This document shows, piece by piece, positions 9,469-19,890 of a stretch of 26,680 bases of DNA (position 1 is its first letter; every line of letters starts with the position of its first letter). A model generated the notes under the pieces. The model was not told the origin of the DNA. It searched no databases and was given only the letters and a program-made list of their open reading frames with translations. Origin of the DNA: Purshia tridentata. Lineage: Eukaryota; Streptophyta; Magnoliopsida; Rosales; Rosaceae. The stretch is taken from assembly GCA_003254885.1 (NCBI GenBank), contig QANT01004507.1, positions 1 to 26,680 of the forward strand. The letters are read 5' to 3'. The translations under genes and the position numbers were made by a program.

Positions 9469-10767
9469 CTACCTGACAAGGCCCAAGTTGAGGATACCCC
9501 AGGAAGTTTGAGGCCATGATCTGTCCTTTGCCTTCATGAGCAGCACTCTAGCCCAAGCAATCCATCCTTCCCAAGTCATCCTCTTGTCCCAAGCACTCCC
9601 CCACTCCAACAACAGAGTGAGCCCTCTCTCGGTCTCTCTCTCAGCCTCCTCAAACCTTCCTTGTGCCAAATAAACCTGACCCAAAACCACATGAGGCTCC
9701 CCAATGAAAGGGTTTTTCTCAACACACTTGGACAACAATTCCTCTGCCCTGTCTCTCTTAGACATATCACAAACACCTTCCCAATACAGCTCCCTTGCAG
9801 CTATTTGCTCCCTTGCATCCAGAACCCTTGTGCACTTGTCAAAAACTGGGGGAACCACCAGCTCAAGATCTTCATCTCTAGATGATGATGATGATCTGTT
9901 TTTCTTGCTTTCTTCAATATAAATGTGTTCCTCTCTCACAATCAGAGTGTATATTGCAGCCATCCTTGAAACGGAATTCATCCAAAGCCCCGGCTTGCCA
10001 TCGCCAGGCCACAGAGCTGCTGCAACGTTTTTGCCACGAAACTCAAGCCGCCCATCTGAGTTATCAAACAGGGTGTCCTGGAAACCGAAGAGTTGGTCAC
10101 TGAAATCTGCCAATGTCATCAAAAGAAACACTGCAACAACCCTCCTTGAAACCAACACATCTTCTCCAGTCTTGATGTGCTTCACCGTAATCCCATTGGC
10201 AGGAACAAGACTTTGCAGCTTCTTCCTCCAAGGCGCTGCTGGTGATATGTCAGATTCGGATTGTTTGAGATGTTGAAGGAGGTCGGAGTCAGTGTAGTGG
10301 AACAAGAGGTCGTCATGAATGAGAGGCTGCCTTGGGACAATGCAGAACAAGTGAATCAAGCGTTCTGCAGCCTCCCCAACATGGCCGCGGACCACGTCAC
10401 GGCCTGTTGAAGGATCAAAGATGGCAAGGTTGACATAGGAATTGGAGTAAGCGGAGTGAAAGAGACCGCAAAGGCACACACAATCTTGAGCTTTCCATAT
10501 TTTCAGAATGCGGTAAATGTCTACCAGGTGTTCAAGAAAGCAACCGTGCTTGTGCCAGCACTCACCAGCTCCAACAGACCGCAGCACACCCACAAGTGCA
10601 GGCAAATTTTTGTCGATCGACTCCAGCTCACCGCGGAGGAAGGGCCGGGCCGACTCTAAGAGCCTTTCGAGGTACTGGGTCGTCGTCGTCGTCGTTGTTG
10701 TATCTGAAGCAGCTGCACCTGCATCTGCACATGCACCTGATGCTGTTAAAGACTCTGAAGATGGCAT
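9469..10767 (-). CDS. HD-like (DUF6817-type) domain plus TPR protein, 432 residues
   Basis: An intronless frame starting at ATG 10767; no earlier in-frame ATG is present. The N-terminal 30 residues are Ala/Thr-rich and include eight threonines (23-30) coded by an ACG/ACA repeat. Residues about 71-112 contain WHKHGCFLEHL (His72, His74, His80) and CGLFHSAYSNSY (His104), resembling the metal-binding helices of HD-type proteins; this is the arrangement I associate with DUF6817. MTLADFSDQ (217-225) adds a further conserved acidic motif. A Ser-rich linker (about 290-298) leads to a C-terminal TPR unit (EPHVVLGQVYLAQGRFEEAE, 358-377). No signal or membrane segment is seen, so a soluble protein is likely. 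Plants carry uncharacterised proteins with this combination; enzyme activity is not established. The stop lies in CAG|GTAGAT, which resembles a donor site, so a further exon cannot be fully excluded, but the ending ILNLGLVR looks natural. Confidence 0.82.
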   Translation of the reverse strand: MPSSESLTASGACADAGAAASDTTTTTTTTQYLERLLESARPFLRGELESIDKNLPALVGVLRSVGAGECWHKHGCFLEHLVDIYRILKIWKAQDCVCLCGLFHSAYSNSYVNLAIFDPSTGRDVVRGHVGEAAERLIHLFCIVPRQPLIHDDLLFHYTDSDLLQHLKQSESDISPAAPWRKKLQSLVPANGITVKHIKTGEDVLVSRRVVAVFLLMTLADFSDQLFGFQDTLFDNSDGRLEFRGKNVAAALWPGDGKPGLWMNSVSRMAAIYTLIVREEHIYIEESKKNRSSSSSRDEDLELVVPPVFDKCTRVLDAREQIAARELYWEGVCDMSKRDRAEELLSKCVEKNPFIGEPHVVLGQVYLAQGRFEEAERETERGLTLLLEWGSAWDKRMTWEGWIAWARVLLMKAKDRSWPQTSWGILNLGLVR

Positions 10768-11652
10768 TGCTGCTGCCTCTGCCTTGTGGATTTCAATGTA
10801 ATCACTGGTCAGTAATCAAACCAAGAGACTAAAGAGATCGAAAATGGTTTTGGTCCGAGGAGGAGGAGACGTAATGGAGTTGTTCATTTGTCTGTTAGGA
10901 AGAGATAAGGTTTGAAAGGGACGTAATATTTAAGAGATATATGTTGCTTTTATAATTATGGTTGTTTGTTTTTAACTTTATTTTGGTGAGGATTTTGTTT
11001 GTTACTTTCATTCTTCAGCACTGCAATAATATCGACAACATCCTTTGCCCTCACCCATATGATTGTGATAATATCATATCACATAACAAGGCTGAATTTA
11101 CTAGACCTACCAGTATACCACCCCCACCCACGTACAGAATGAACAATATTTATCAATAATTTGAATACTAGAGATTTCATAAATAAGACACTTGAGAGAT
11201 GTCAGTAGAGGGATTCGTACCGGAATGTTCTTCCGATTGCAAAGTTGATATTTCACTTTGGTGGGCCAGTTCTCGGCTTGAACTAATTGTTGCTTGAATA
11301 TATATATATATATCAAGCTTACTTTTCATAGTTTTTGTTTCTTACGTGAGAAAACACTCTTCTTCCTCTCTCGCTTTCGGGTCTAGTTTTTTCTGTTTCA
11401 TTCATGCGGAAAATGAGAAAACTGTGAATTTAGCAACTAGGTTGCTTCTATCTTGAGGATAGTCCTCGCAGGTTTTTCAAAGTGCTTGCTTAATGCTTAT
11501 GAGTTCCCACTCCACTAAAATTTTCAATTTCAATGTCCACCCGTTTTAATTGTGTTTCCATTCAATAATGTTACAGACAATGTTGTTGATATCGTCTTGT
11601 GCCGTGAATGTTATTTTATTTGCATTGCCCCACCTCCTACCTAGCAGTCAAA
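10768..11652. other. Intergenic spacer: HD/TPR gene promoter and peptidase 3' end
   Basis: The left part is the promoter of the minus-strand gene starting at 10767; its plausible TATA box (TATAAAA on the minus strand, 10948-10954) lies about 180 bases before the ATG. The right part holds the 3' untranslated region of the peptidase gene ending at 11653. A (TA)n run lies at about 11298-11313. The open frames at 10962-11159 (+) and 11107-11316 (-) show no domain. Confidence 0.45.
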
Positions 11653-14600
11653 TTAGTTCTGCCCAGATCCTTGGGCAGGAATCATATCTAGTGCCTTCAT
11701 AATGAAGGCATATATGAAGGCATCTTCTTGAAGCTTCTCAAATCTGCACCAAACAAGAATGGGGGAAGAAACCAGAATTAGTATTACAGAGAGTCTGTGG
11801 AAATACTTCAGACTTCAACTATATCTTTAAGGCAACACAGTTGTTCCTGTTATTAAAAGTAAAAGTGAATATCACTGGACACTGCTAACATATACAAACC
11901 TCTCCTTTCACATTAGGCTTCATACTATCTTTATCCCTCCATGTACAGTTTTCAATTCTATGGTACAATTGAAAGATATCTTTGGTATCGGAGGTAGAAA
12001 TTCTTTCTTATCATTCTATCGTATGTATCCAGAATGGTCATGACAATAATCTTAACTGATCCATGTGATAAACTTCTGAACGTGATTACACATACAAATG
12101 CTAGAATAACTGCACATACATTTATTAACATAAAGCTAATGATAGGGAGGCATTATAAGAATGGAATTCCTCTTAACATGAAAGGCCAATATTAAGCCCC
12201 TAACTTTTTTAGCATTGGTTATAGACTATAGTCATAGATGAACGTACTAGATCTACTCAAGATGGTATTCTTTTCTTTGGGGTGAGGTAAAAGAAGTTAT
12301 AAAGTAAAAATAAAACCTTAAACATCTAACTCAAGTACGATAACCAAAAGAATATTACCTCCCCGACTTTGAAGAATGCCCAGCACCAAATTCACATTTA
12401 AACAAAATGGTGTTATTATCAGTCTTCATATCCCTTAATTTTGCCACAAATTTAGCAGGTTCTGAGTACATAACACGTGGATCTGTTGCAATAAACCAGT
12501 GTTTCAGATGGAATGCTAGGAGAAGAATGCATGATCAGATATGAAATTAGTAGAAGAATACATCATTCAGATATGAAATTATAAGCAATCAACATTAAGT
12601 CCCTAATGTGAGCACAACAACTGCATATAAAGCAATTCTCTAAGGAGGATGTCCTCTTTATAAAGAAACAAGGACTTGTTGGATCACCCCGCAATGCCAA
12701 TTATGTTCATACTCATAATGAAGAAATTAAAATGCAAAGGTAAAAAGTGTTAAGATCTTGTGCCTACCATTTAGACCAGCAGTAAAAAGAATGTTTGGAT
12801 ACTTTTGAGGCTTAACCTGCATAAAATAATGTGAAATAAATCACTAAGGTTAACAAAATTTTTGGGATTTACTACAAATGACTTAGTAGTGTGTTTACCA
12901 GTTTTAACTAGGAAAGAAGAAAAGAGAAAAGAGATGTTCTTTCATTTCGCTTATTCTTGTTTGGATGGGCGGGAAAGAAATGGAGAAACATACTATAAAT
13001 GATCATTTCTAATGATGCCAAATGATGGATATTCTAGCTTAATTGTTATAAGAATACTGATTAAAGCAGTACAACAAAGAGTTATATTGTCCTCACATTA
13101 TCAACAGGGGAATATGACTTCATGTAAAAGTAGAACTCCTCTTTACGTGGGTCTCCCCATTCCTGCAGAAACAGAATTACATCAGTGAGTATAGACAGTG
13201 TCTAAACCTATACTTTGGAAAAAATATAAGCAAGCCCATAGACTGCAGTCACCAAGGGTCAAAATCATAAAGATGGGACAAATGGGTATGATTAGCTAGA
13301 TCTGTAAACCCAAAAAATATTAAGAGAACCTTTAAAAATAAAAGTCCAAACAAAGAACTCCAGAACTTTTAAGCACTAAAAAGAAAAGAACAAAAGAAAA
13401 ATCAGGATGTCAAGTTTGGGCAATTGTCTGGTGTTGCATTGTTGTGATGTCCAAAAACTGTGATCCTTTGATTATTAGCCACTACAGTTAACTGTTGAGT
13501 CCCTAAGGAGGTCAAGTGAACAATGCCCAAGTGATGGTCCATAAAACTAGATGCTTGTCGCATGGAAACTATGGCGTCCAAGATCATGCGCCTATGATAT
13601 ACATGGCAAGAATATTTATGCATTCATCACAATTTTTACTAGAGAATTCCTTTTTCTTAATTTTTTTTTCAATCTTGATATGGTTTTCAAACTAAGGACC
13701 TCATGAAGAAAAAAGAAAAGTACCTCCCACTCTGAAGTTGTGAGAGGGATAGTTGGGTCAAGCATTGTAGTCAGAACATCAACAAAAGGCACTCCAGCAA
13801 CAGCGGCTTTGAACAAATCAGGCCTCATATTAAGAACAGCACCAATAAGCAAACCGCCTGCACTCCTTCCATTAATACATAGTCTTTCTTTTGAACAGTA
13901 TTTTTTTTCTATTAAATACTCAGCACAAGCAATAAAATCTGTAAAAGTATTTTTCTTCTTCAGTAACTTCCCATTCTCATACCACTGCCTCCCCATTTCA
14001 CCACCGCCACGAATGTGAGCTATAGCAAAAGTAAAACCCCGATCCAGCAAAGACAGCCTTGAAGCTTTAAAACTGGGATCTATGCAAACCTGTTGATAAG
14101 ACTCTGAATCATCGAGAGAGAAACGAATACAAGCAAGGGGTAAAATTAAACTTTTTACCAAATGGCTGAAATGGCAATGCTTCCACAGTAAATTACGTGT
14201 GCTAGACTAAAAGTGTTGGTCAAATGATGAATATACAACTGTACATACATATCGTCAATGATAAAGACTATTTTAGAAACCATGAAACTGAAAACTTCAG
14301 AGTTCATCTTGATCAAAATCAGCAACTTGTTACACCAGAATGGTTAGAGTGAAGCCAGTAGGGTAGCCCCAAACTAAGATGTTTCAAGCTTCTGAGCAGT
14401 CCAATATGCGGCTTTAATTAGAATTTGAAAGCCTTTGTTATCAAGAAATGAGGATATTATTTTCACCAACCAGACAAGAAGGACACCAAAAGGACCAATG
14501 ACAAAATTCAACATATATGCACAAGAATGCTTAAATTATGGTCAGATTTAAGTATCATAGGCCAGAGACCGAATTCTACATGCTAATTACATAATCCAAA

Positions 14601-17600
14601 CGGATGATACATAATGCACTAAATAATGCCTTATAACAAGAAAAAATTTAAGCTTTTTAAGAAGACATCAGATGCCCCAATATTAGAAAATATGACAAAT
14701 AGCCATGGAGTAGTAGAGTATCAAAAGCATAGAAATTTCTCTTCCCACCAGTTTCTATTATAATGCAGGGTATAACTTCAATGGCAAAGTTGGTTCTGAT
14801 TACATAGCTTTAAGGGCTTCAAACGTCATTGATGTACTTCCTAAATTCTCCAATTAGAAGTGCTCATTTTTTATTGTGGAAGTATCTCCCAAATTTTCTT
14901 CAAGACATATGCTTTTCAATGCAACCGCACTTGATTTAAGTTAAAGCAAACAAAAAACTTGTCTCCACTTGAATATATAAATTCTTATGTTACCTCATAA
15001 GAACCATAGCCATAGAGTAACAATGGATCAGATCCATCAAGTTTTATGATATCCTTCCTGTAAACAATTGATAATGGAATCTGAGTACCATCTGGAGCAG
15101 TAGCCCATTTCCTTTCAGTAACATAATTTGATGCTTCAAACCCTCCCAAAACCTGAGTAATATATTGGACATACATACTGCATTATGAATTTATGAAAAA
15201 GAAATTGGAGTCTAACTATACAACAAGAAAAAGGCAACAATAGACCAGATGTGAAATAACTTAGGAAGGAGCCATACAACCCCCCTCTTTTCCCAACTCT
15301 CTCACTTGGGATGAGTCCCACATTCTCATGGATCTCATTCCAAGAAAAAAATTGGGTAAAAAATTTGAGTTGTAAAGCATCTTCCAATAATTTAATCAAT
15401 GGAGAAATGATTACATATATACATATCATAAAATGAGATTTGATAAGACAACTATACTAAGGCCTCGTTTGGTGTCTAGAATTGGATTGGAAAGGATAAG
15501 TAGCAAATTTATGTGTATTTGAAGAAGAAATTTCTAAGTTGAAAAAAGAAGANAGATGGGAATAAAATAGATAAATTATGAAGAAAACTTATCCTTTCCA
15601 ATCCCCTCAAAATGGTGGGGAAAAGCAAGGATAACATTTTCCTTGTAACTAAGCCATATTCTTTCCCTCTTCTTCCTTTAAGTTAGAAAAACACTCCATT
15701 TTTTTTCTTAAATACACATGGATTTACCAATTATCCTTTCCAATCCAATCCTAGACACCAAATGAGGACTAAGGGTCCTAAATGTGTCCATCAGAACCAA
15801 TGCACAATAGTAAAATTTTAAATGCTAATAAATATGACTTACTGTTTCAATCTTCTTTAAAACAGAAATGCCTGTCTTCATATCATAATCATACACAGAG
15901 GGAGGTGTTTTCATTGAGCTATAAGAAAATCGTAAAATGCCGGAAGAAAAATCAGATTCTTCTGGATCCACGGAGTATGTGGGATCCAAAAACTTAACAG
16001 CTTGACCACCATGAACAATTTTAAGTGGTTGTCCAACATCTGGAAGGTGATAGATGGTGACTTTTGGTAGACCCTCTTCACGCTCATATACAACAAGGTG
16101 ATCACTAAAAAGATGTATATCCTGAATTTTTACACTGAATACATTTCAAAATTAATATCTTAAAATAAAAAAGAAATTTTTTTTTAAAATGTGCCCTTTT
16201 AGAATATTGAAGGTCAAAACACACCAAATATTTTGCACTTACTGAGAAAATTTATAGAACAAACTTGCAAATGCATAGGCAGTAATTCGACAGGGTGGCA
16301 TAGAGGACTGAACAGTCTATTATTGGATTTCTCTTAATTATAGAATCATTAGTGTTTATAAAATAGCACATATCCAAGGAAAAATATCTACAATAGTTGT
16401 TCAAACAGATGGCATTTGTACAAAAAATTCCATCGTCAATGATTTGAAAACATAAAGGCTCCAGGAGAAAGTTCAGTTTTATTTCTAGAAGATGTACTTC
16501 AAATCACATTAGGCATACCATATAATGAAAAAACTATGGCATAATGTCCATAAGGCTCAAAACACAAGTCTGTATGTTGTTAAATAAAATAACATAAAAT
16601 GACACATCAATCCATGAACCAATAAAAGGTCATGACTGAGGGTAAGAATACAAAGTTTGATTATTACCTTTCCCTGTGTGGAAGAAGAACTGTAATTTCA
16701 GATGGATTTTCCAGTGGACAGGCAACTACTTCGGAATTAAAGAACTGGTCGCTTCTCCTCATTATAAAAAAGTGATTTCCTCGATGGCTAACAAATGTAT
16801 CAATTCCATCTACACGTGGTGTCAGAACCATAAGGCCATCTTCAGGCTTCGAAACATCCAGGTAAAAGTTGAATCTGGTAATTTTACTTTCGGATGCAAC
16901 AAACAAGAATTTTTTGCTCTCAGAAGCTTGAAGACCAAGAGAAAACATATCATCATTTTCATGATAGAGGCAGGAGTCACTTGACTGTTCTGTACCCAAC
17001 TTATGTAACCATGCCTATTTAAAAAAAAAAAAAAATTGCATGTTGTAAACTAAGCAAAACAGTACTAAAAAGCATTTTACTCACAAAAGTAAGGAACGGA
17101 AAATGTATGTAATAACTTTTCTGTGTGAGGCTGTGAGCCACACAGGGCTAAAGGCATGGCCGTTGGCTCACTGCAACAAGACAACCAACAAGGCAACAGA
17201 AGGGCCCTGTACACAAATTTAGGAAGATTCTGATACTCACCAGTCTCGTGATAACTTATGTAATAAATGTATGCTCTTGGAACAGCATGGGACTCTGGTC
17301 ATTGTACACTATCTAATAGTCCGCATAATTTATTACAAATAAACACAGGCAAGCCTCATACATAGGATGTAAAAAAATTAAGAAAAAAGGTAGAATGAGA
17401 AAGCGCAGTAAAAGAGCCACCAGTAAGTTCCTAAATTCTAAAGTTTACCTAGATACCTTATAATGCTCGCCAACTGCAAAATTCATGAGTCAAATATCTT
17501 GCACATACAATTGAAAAGGCAAGCGAGTAGCTGTGTGAAACATTCCATGACATGAGAAACAGAGGGCTTTAAGCAGTTGTAGCAAACCTTGTCGGGCCGG

Positions 17601-18503
17601 AGAGTCTGATCCATTGTGATATAAACTAAAGCCTCACCACCGGCCCATTCGAGATAGTGTGTTACATCAACTAGAGGCTGGCCGACAGGAGTGGCTGTCT
17701 CAATATCAATGACATAAACTGTATAAATTTCATTTCCTCTAGTGTCTTCTGCATATGCCACCAACTTGTTATTTGGACTAACCTGAAGAAGAATTTACAA
17801 GAGAGAAGTTTATAGGCAAACCTGAAACAAACAAAATGGCTCATAAAGCGTTTTAGCGTTTACCTTAAAAGCAGCAATGCTATAATAGGCATGAGGTTGA
17901 GCCTTAATATTCTCATCTAAGATAATATGCTCGGGAGGAGCATCAGGTCCGGTGGGCATTGTATCATATACAGATTGTGAGGCCTCAGTAGTGTTGGATA
18001 TTAAGCGGCGACAGTGCTGAACATACTCCTTACCCTTCAAACTCCTTTTATAGTAATAGTAAGAGCCTTTTCGCTCAGGTGCAGATATATCATCCTCCTT
18101 CATCCTCCCCCTTATCTCACCATAAACCTCATCTTCAAACTTCTTAGTTCCTAATAACACAAATAAACTTCTTAGTGCCTTTTCGCATTGCTATTTGCTT
18201 GCTACCATTACCATACATACACAATTATATCAAAAAGTTGTTGAATCAATCTCATCAAATCAAAATTGTAATATTCGAATAAAAGTAAACAACGGATAGA
18301 TCAAAAGATATATAATCTAATAATAATATACCGGACATAAGTAAATCGGCGTAAGCGTTCTCTTGTTGAAGGTAAGAGAGGACGTCGGGGTCGGACCGAG
18401 AGTCGTCGCGAACCCAATAGTAGTTGTCCACTCTCACGTCTCCGAACATCTCCATCTTATGCTCCACCTTCTTCGCCACCGGAGGAGCCCAAGTCTGGCT
18501 CAT
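11653..18503 (-). CDS. Prolyl oligopeptidase / oligopeptidase B-like serine peptidase (S9A), 715 residues, 11 exons
   Basis: Coding exons in gene order: 18503-18332, 18150-17864, 17782-17588, 17014-16668, 16134-15843, 15152-14994, 14089-13724, 13162-13097, 12816-12768, 12482-12359, 11743-11653. Every junction is GT-AG and the sum, 2148 bases, is in frame. The family cuts peptides smaller than about 30 residues after proline or basic residues. An N-terminal seven-bladed beta-propeller (about residues 80-430) gates a C-terminal alpha/beta hydrolase. The triad is visible: Ser560 in GRSAGG, Asp645 in LNDPRV and His680 in GAGHSS. The codon for Asp645 is split by an intron. The length and motifs match the plant group that includes At1g50380, nearer oligopeptidase B than true prolyl oligopeptidase. 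The start chosen is the ATG at 18503 (MSQTWAPPVAKKVEH); the frame can be opened earlier only at a GTG. A 68-bp duplication sits over the start. Intron 5 carries a MITE. Confidence 0.92.
13163..13723 (-). other. Peptidase intron 7 with an open frame of unclear origin
   Basis: This 561-base intron holds a 73-codon open frame on the gene strand (13402-13623). Its translation contains ILDAIVSMRQASSFMDHH and LTVVANNQRITVFGH, faintly like the protease region of Copia-type retrotransposons (where ILDSGA is expected), with the catalytic DSG lost. I treat it as a possible decayed retrotransposon fragment only; no LTR or other pol motif is seen. Confidence 0.2.
15463..15767. mobile_element. MITE, 305 bp, 37-bp terminal inverted repeats, in peptidase intron 5
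   Basis: The left end starts CCTCGTTTGGTGTCTAGAAT (15463-15499) and its inverted partner is at 15731-15767; 35 of 37 positions match. The element is flanked on both sides by ACTAAGG (15456-15462 and 15768-15774), a perfect direct repeat that looks like a target-site duplication. Seven bases is unusual: it could be a decayed 8-bp hAT duplication, or a 3-bp TAA duplication of a PIF/Harbinger (Tourist) element if the ends are placed two bases further out. An internal copy of part of the inverted repeat (TTATCCTTTCCAATCC, 15589-15604) is present. There is no coding capacity, so it must depend on a transposase elsewhere. One base, 15553, is an N in the assembly. Confidence 0.88.
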
Positions 18504-18632
18504 CCTCACTGTTGCTTTTGATGACGTGGACGCCCGGACGGTGATGGCGCCACCAATTAGCGAAGGCTCATCCTCACTGTTGCTTTTGATGACGTGGACA
18601 CCCGGACGGTGATGGCGCCACCAATTAGCGAC
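18497..18632. repeat. 68-bp tandem duplication covering the peptidase start codon
   Basis: Copy 1 (18497-18564) and copy 2 (18565-18632) are head to tail with one internal difference (G at 18532, A at 18600); the last base of the unit also differs. Both copies carry the ATGAGC that begins the peptidase on the minus strand. Because 68 is not a multiple of three, the frame entering from the upstream copy ends at a TAA (18559-18557) and does not join the peptidase frame. Confidence 0.93.
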
Positions 18633-18733
18633 AATAATACTACTGGGAAGTACTCAAGCAGGTTTCCAGCGCTCCGTCTCACTCCACTGTGACTGTGCAG
18701 CTGCTGCATATGCTTTCTCATCATCGCCCTCAT
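18557..18733 (-). CDS. Upstream ORF in the peptidase leader, 58 codons, probably not a separate gene
   Basis: From ATG 18733 the frame reads MRAMMRKHMQQLHSHSGV and is rich in Arg, Ser and hydrophobic residues, then runs into the 68-bp repeat (SLIGGAITVRVSTSSKATVR) and stops at TAA 18557, 53 bases before the peptidase ATG. If one repeat copy is ignored, the frame is continuous with the peptidase, so it could be the remnant of an N-terminal extension resembling an organelle-targeting peptide. A TATATATA tract (18740-18747) lies just above the first ATG; if that is the TATA box, transcription would start after some or all of these ATGs and the frame would be largely untranscribed. Confidence 0.3.
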   Translation of the reverse strand: MRAMMRKHMQQLHSHSGVRRSAGNLLEYFPVVLLSLIGGAITVRVSTSSKATVRMSLR

Positions 18734-18739
18734 ATTTTC

Positions 18740-18747
18740 TATATATA
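18740..18747 (-). promoter_or_regulatory. Possible TATA box of the peptidase gene
   Basis: TATATATA on the minus strand, about 240 bases before the peptidase ATG at 18503. It would put the transcription start near 18710 and include both 68-bp repeat copies in the leader. No better match was seen nearby, but AT-rich flanks make chance matches likely. Confidence 0.35.
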
Positions 18748-18757
18748 GTAATATCAA

Positions 18758-19890
18758 ATCTAATACCTTTTCCGATTCTTAAATCTAATAAACAAAATGA
18801 AATTTTTATACTTTCTTTGCTTTTTACAAAAAATAATAGTAATAATAATTTGGCTCAATTTCAAAAATAAACGCTCAATTATTATTGGGTGAATTTTATT
18901 TGGATTCACAAATTAACATTTTTTTCAAAAACATCTACAAATTAACATCTAAATTAAAAAATTTACTTTCAAGTTTCATATAATAAATTGTTAGTGTTAG
19001 AGTTAAATGCTAGGGTGGCCAACTATGATGCCGCAATGAGTATTATTGAAATAAGAATTATCGAAGTGTGTTTAGTATTTATATGTGAACCCGAATGAAA
19101 TTCACTCTATAATTCAGTGTTTATTTTGAACTTGAGTCTAACCATTTCTATGCTTTGGTTGAGTGCAATGTCACCCAAGATTTCAAAAACTGCCAACTCC
19201 AAAAAAAATTGATCCCGTTAAGTTGCTTTTCTTCTTGTTGTTGCCTCACCTGTTTGGCTTTCATATTTCTGTTGTTTTGCGACTGCTAATAATCAGAAAG
19301 ACTTAATTGATCAGAAATAATAGGCTTTTACTCTTTATCCGAGTAGCTTAGACTAAACTTTCTATAGCTTTAATTTTTATGACATTAATTCTGCACTTTA
19401 TTACCCGGTACTATCTCGAGAACATCTCTATGAGACTGAAGGGTGGGATCAGTCATCAGTGTAAATATACTAAAAATTGAAGTACTTGAACCTCAGAAAT
19501 TCGGGACACCCGTCACGAATATAAGATTATTGATAGCCAAATGAGGGCCTAAAGACACAGACATAAAGATCAAATACAAAATGCTAGTTGATAATTTCGG
19601 GCATTGCTGCATGATTCAGCAGAACAAGAATCAAATGGGAATGTAACGAACATGGTTTAATAATTGAATAACAATTAGAAACCTAATGCACAAGTAAACA
19701 ACCCACGAATGTCAAATTGATTGTCAATACTCAATAGCAGCCAGACCAGATGGAAAACCTCCAGCCCAGTATAAGGGGAGATCCACCAGACAGACAGTGA
19801 CGTATTCAAGGCTCTTCTCTGTTAAAGTACTCTCAACACCTATACCAAGACTTAAATAATTATACAAAATGCAGACAATAATCCAAATCA
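18758..19890. other. Intergenic spacer between phosphatase and peptidase genes
   Basis: AT-rich spacer between two genes on the minus strand, holding the peptidase upstream region on the left and the phosphatase 3' end on the right. No coding region is supported. A pair of inverted 21-base segments (18889-18909 and 19085-19105, 18 of 21 matching) may be the ends of a small decayed element; it is listed separately. Confidence 0.5.
18889..19105. mobile_element. Possible decayed MITE, about 217 bp
   Basis: The segment at 18889-18909 (GTGAA...TTCAC) matches the reverse complement of 19085-19105 at 18 of 21 positions, and weak similarity continues a few bases inward. Each end is also roughly palindromic by itself, which weakens the case for terminal inverted repeats. 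No clear target-site duplication was found. Confidence 0.3.

Noticed and set aside
13402..13623. Open frame in peptidase intron 7 with faint likeness to a Copia retrotransposon protease region
   Set aside because: The DSG catalytic triplet is missing, no LTR, integrase or reverse transcriptase motif is nearby, and the similarity rests on a few scattered residues. It is kept only as a low-confidence intron note.
15136..15429. 97-codon minus-strand frame extending exon 6 of the peptidase
   Set aside because: It starts in intron 5 in another frame and only overlaps the real exon; the GT-AG junctions at 15152 and 15843 give the conserved protein.
18255..18509. Peptidase start at 18509 (reading MRMSQTW)
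   Set aside because: The codon at 18509 is GTG. The first ATG in this frame is at 18503, which matches a normal plant start.
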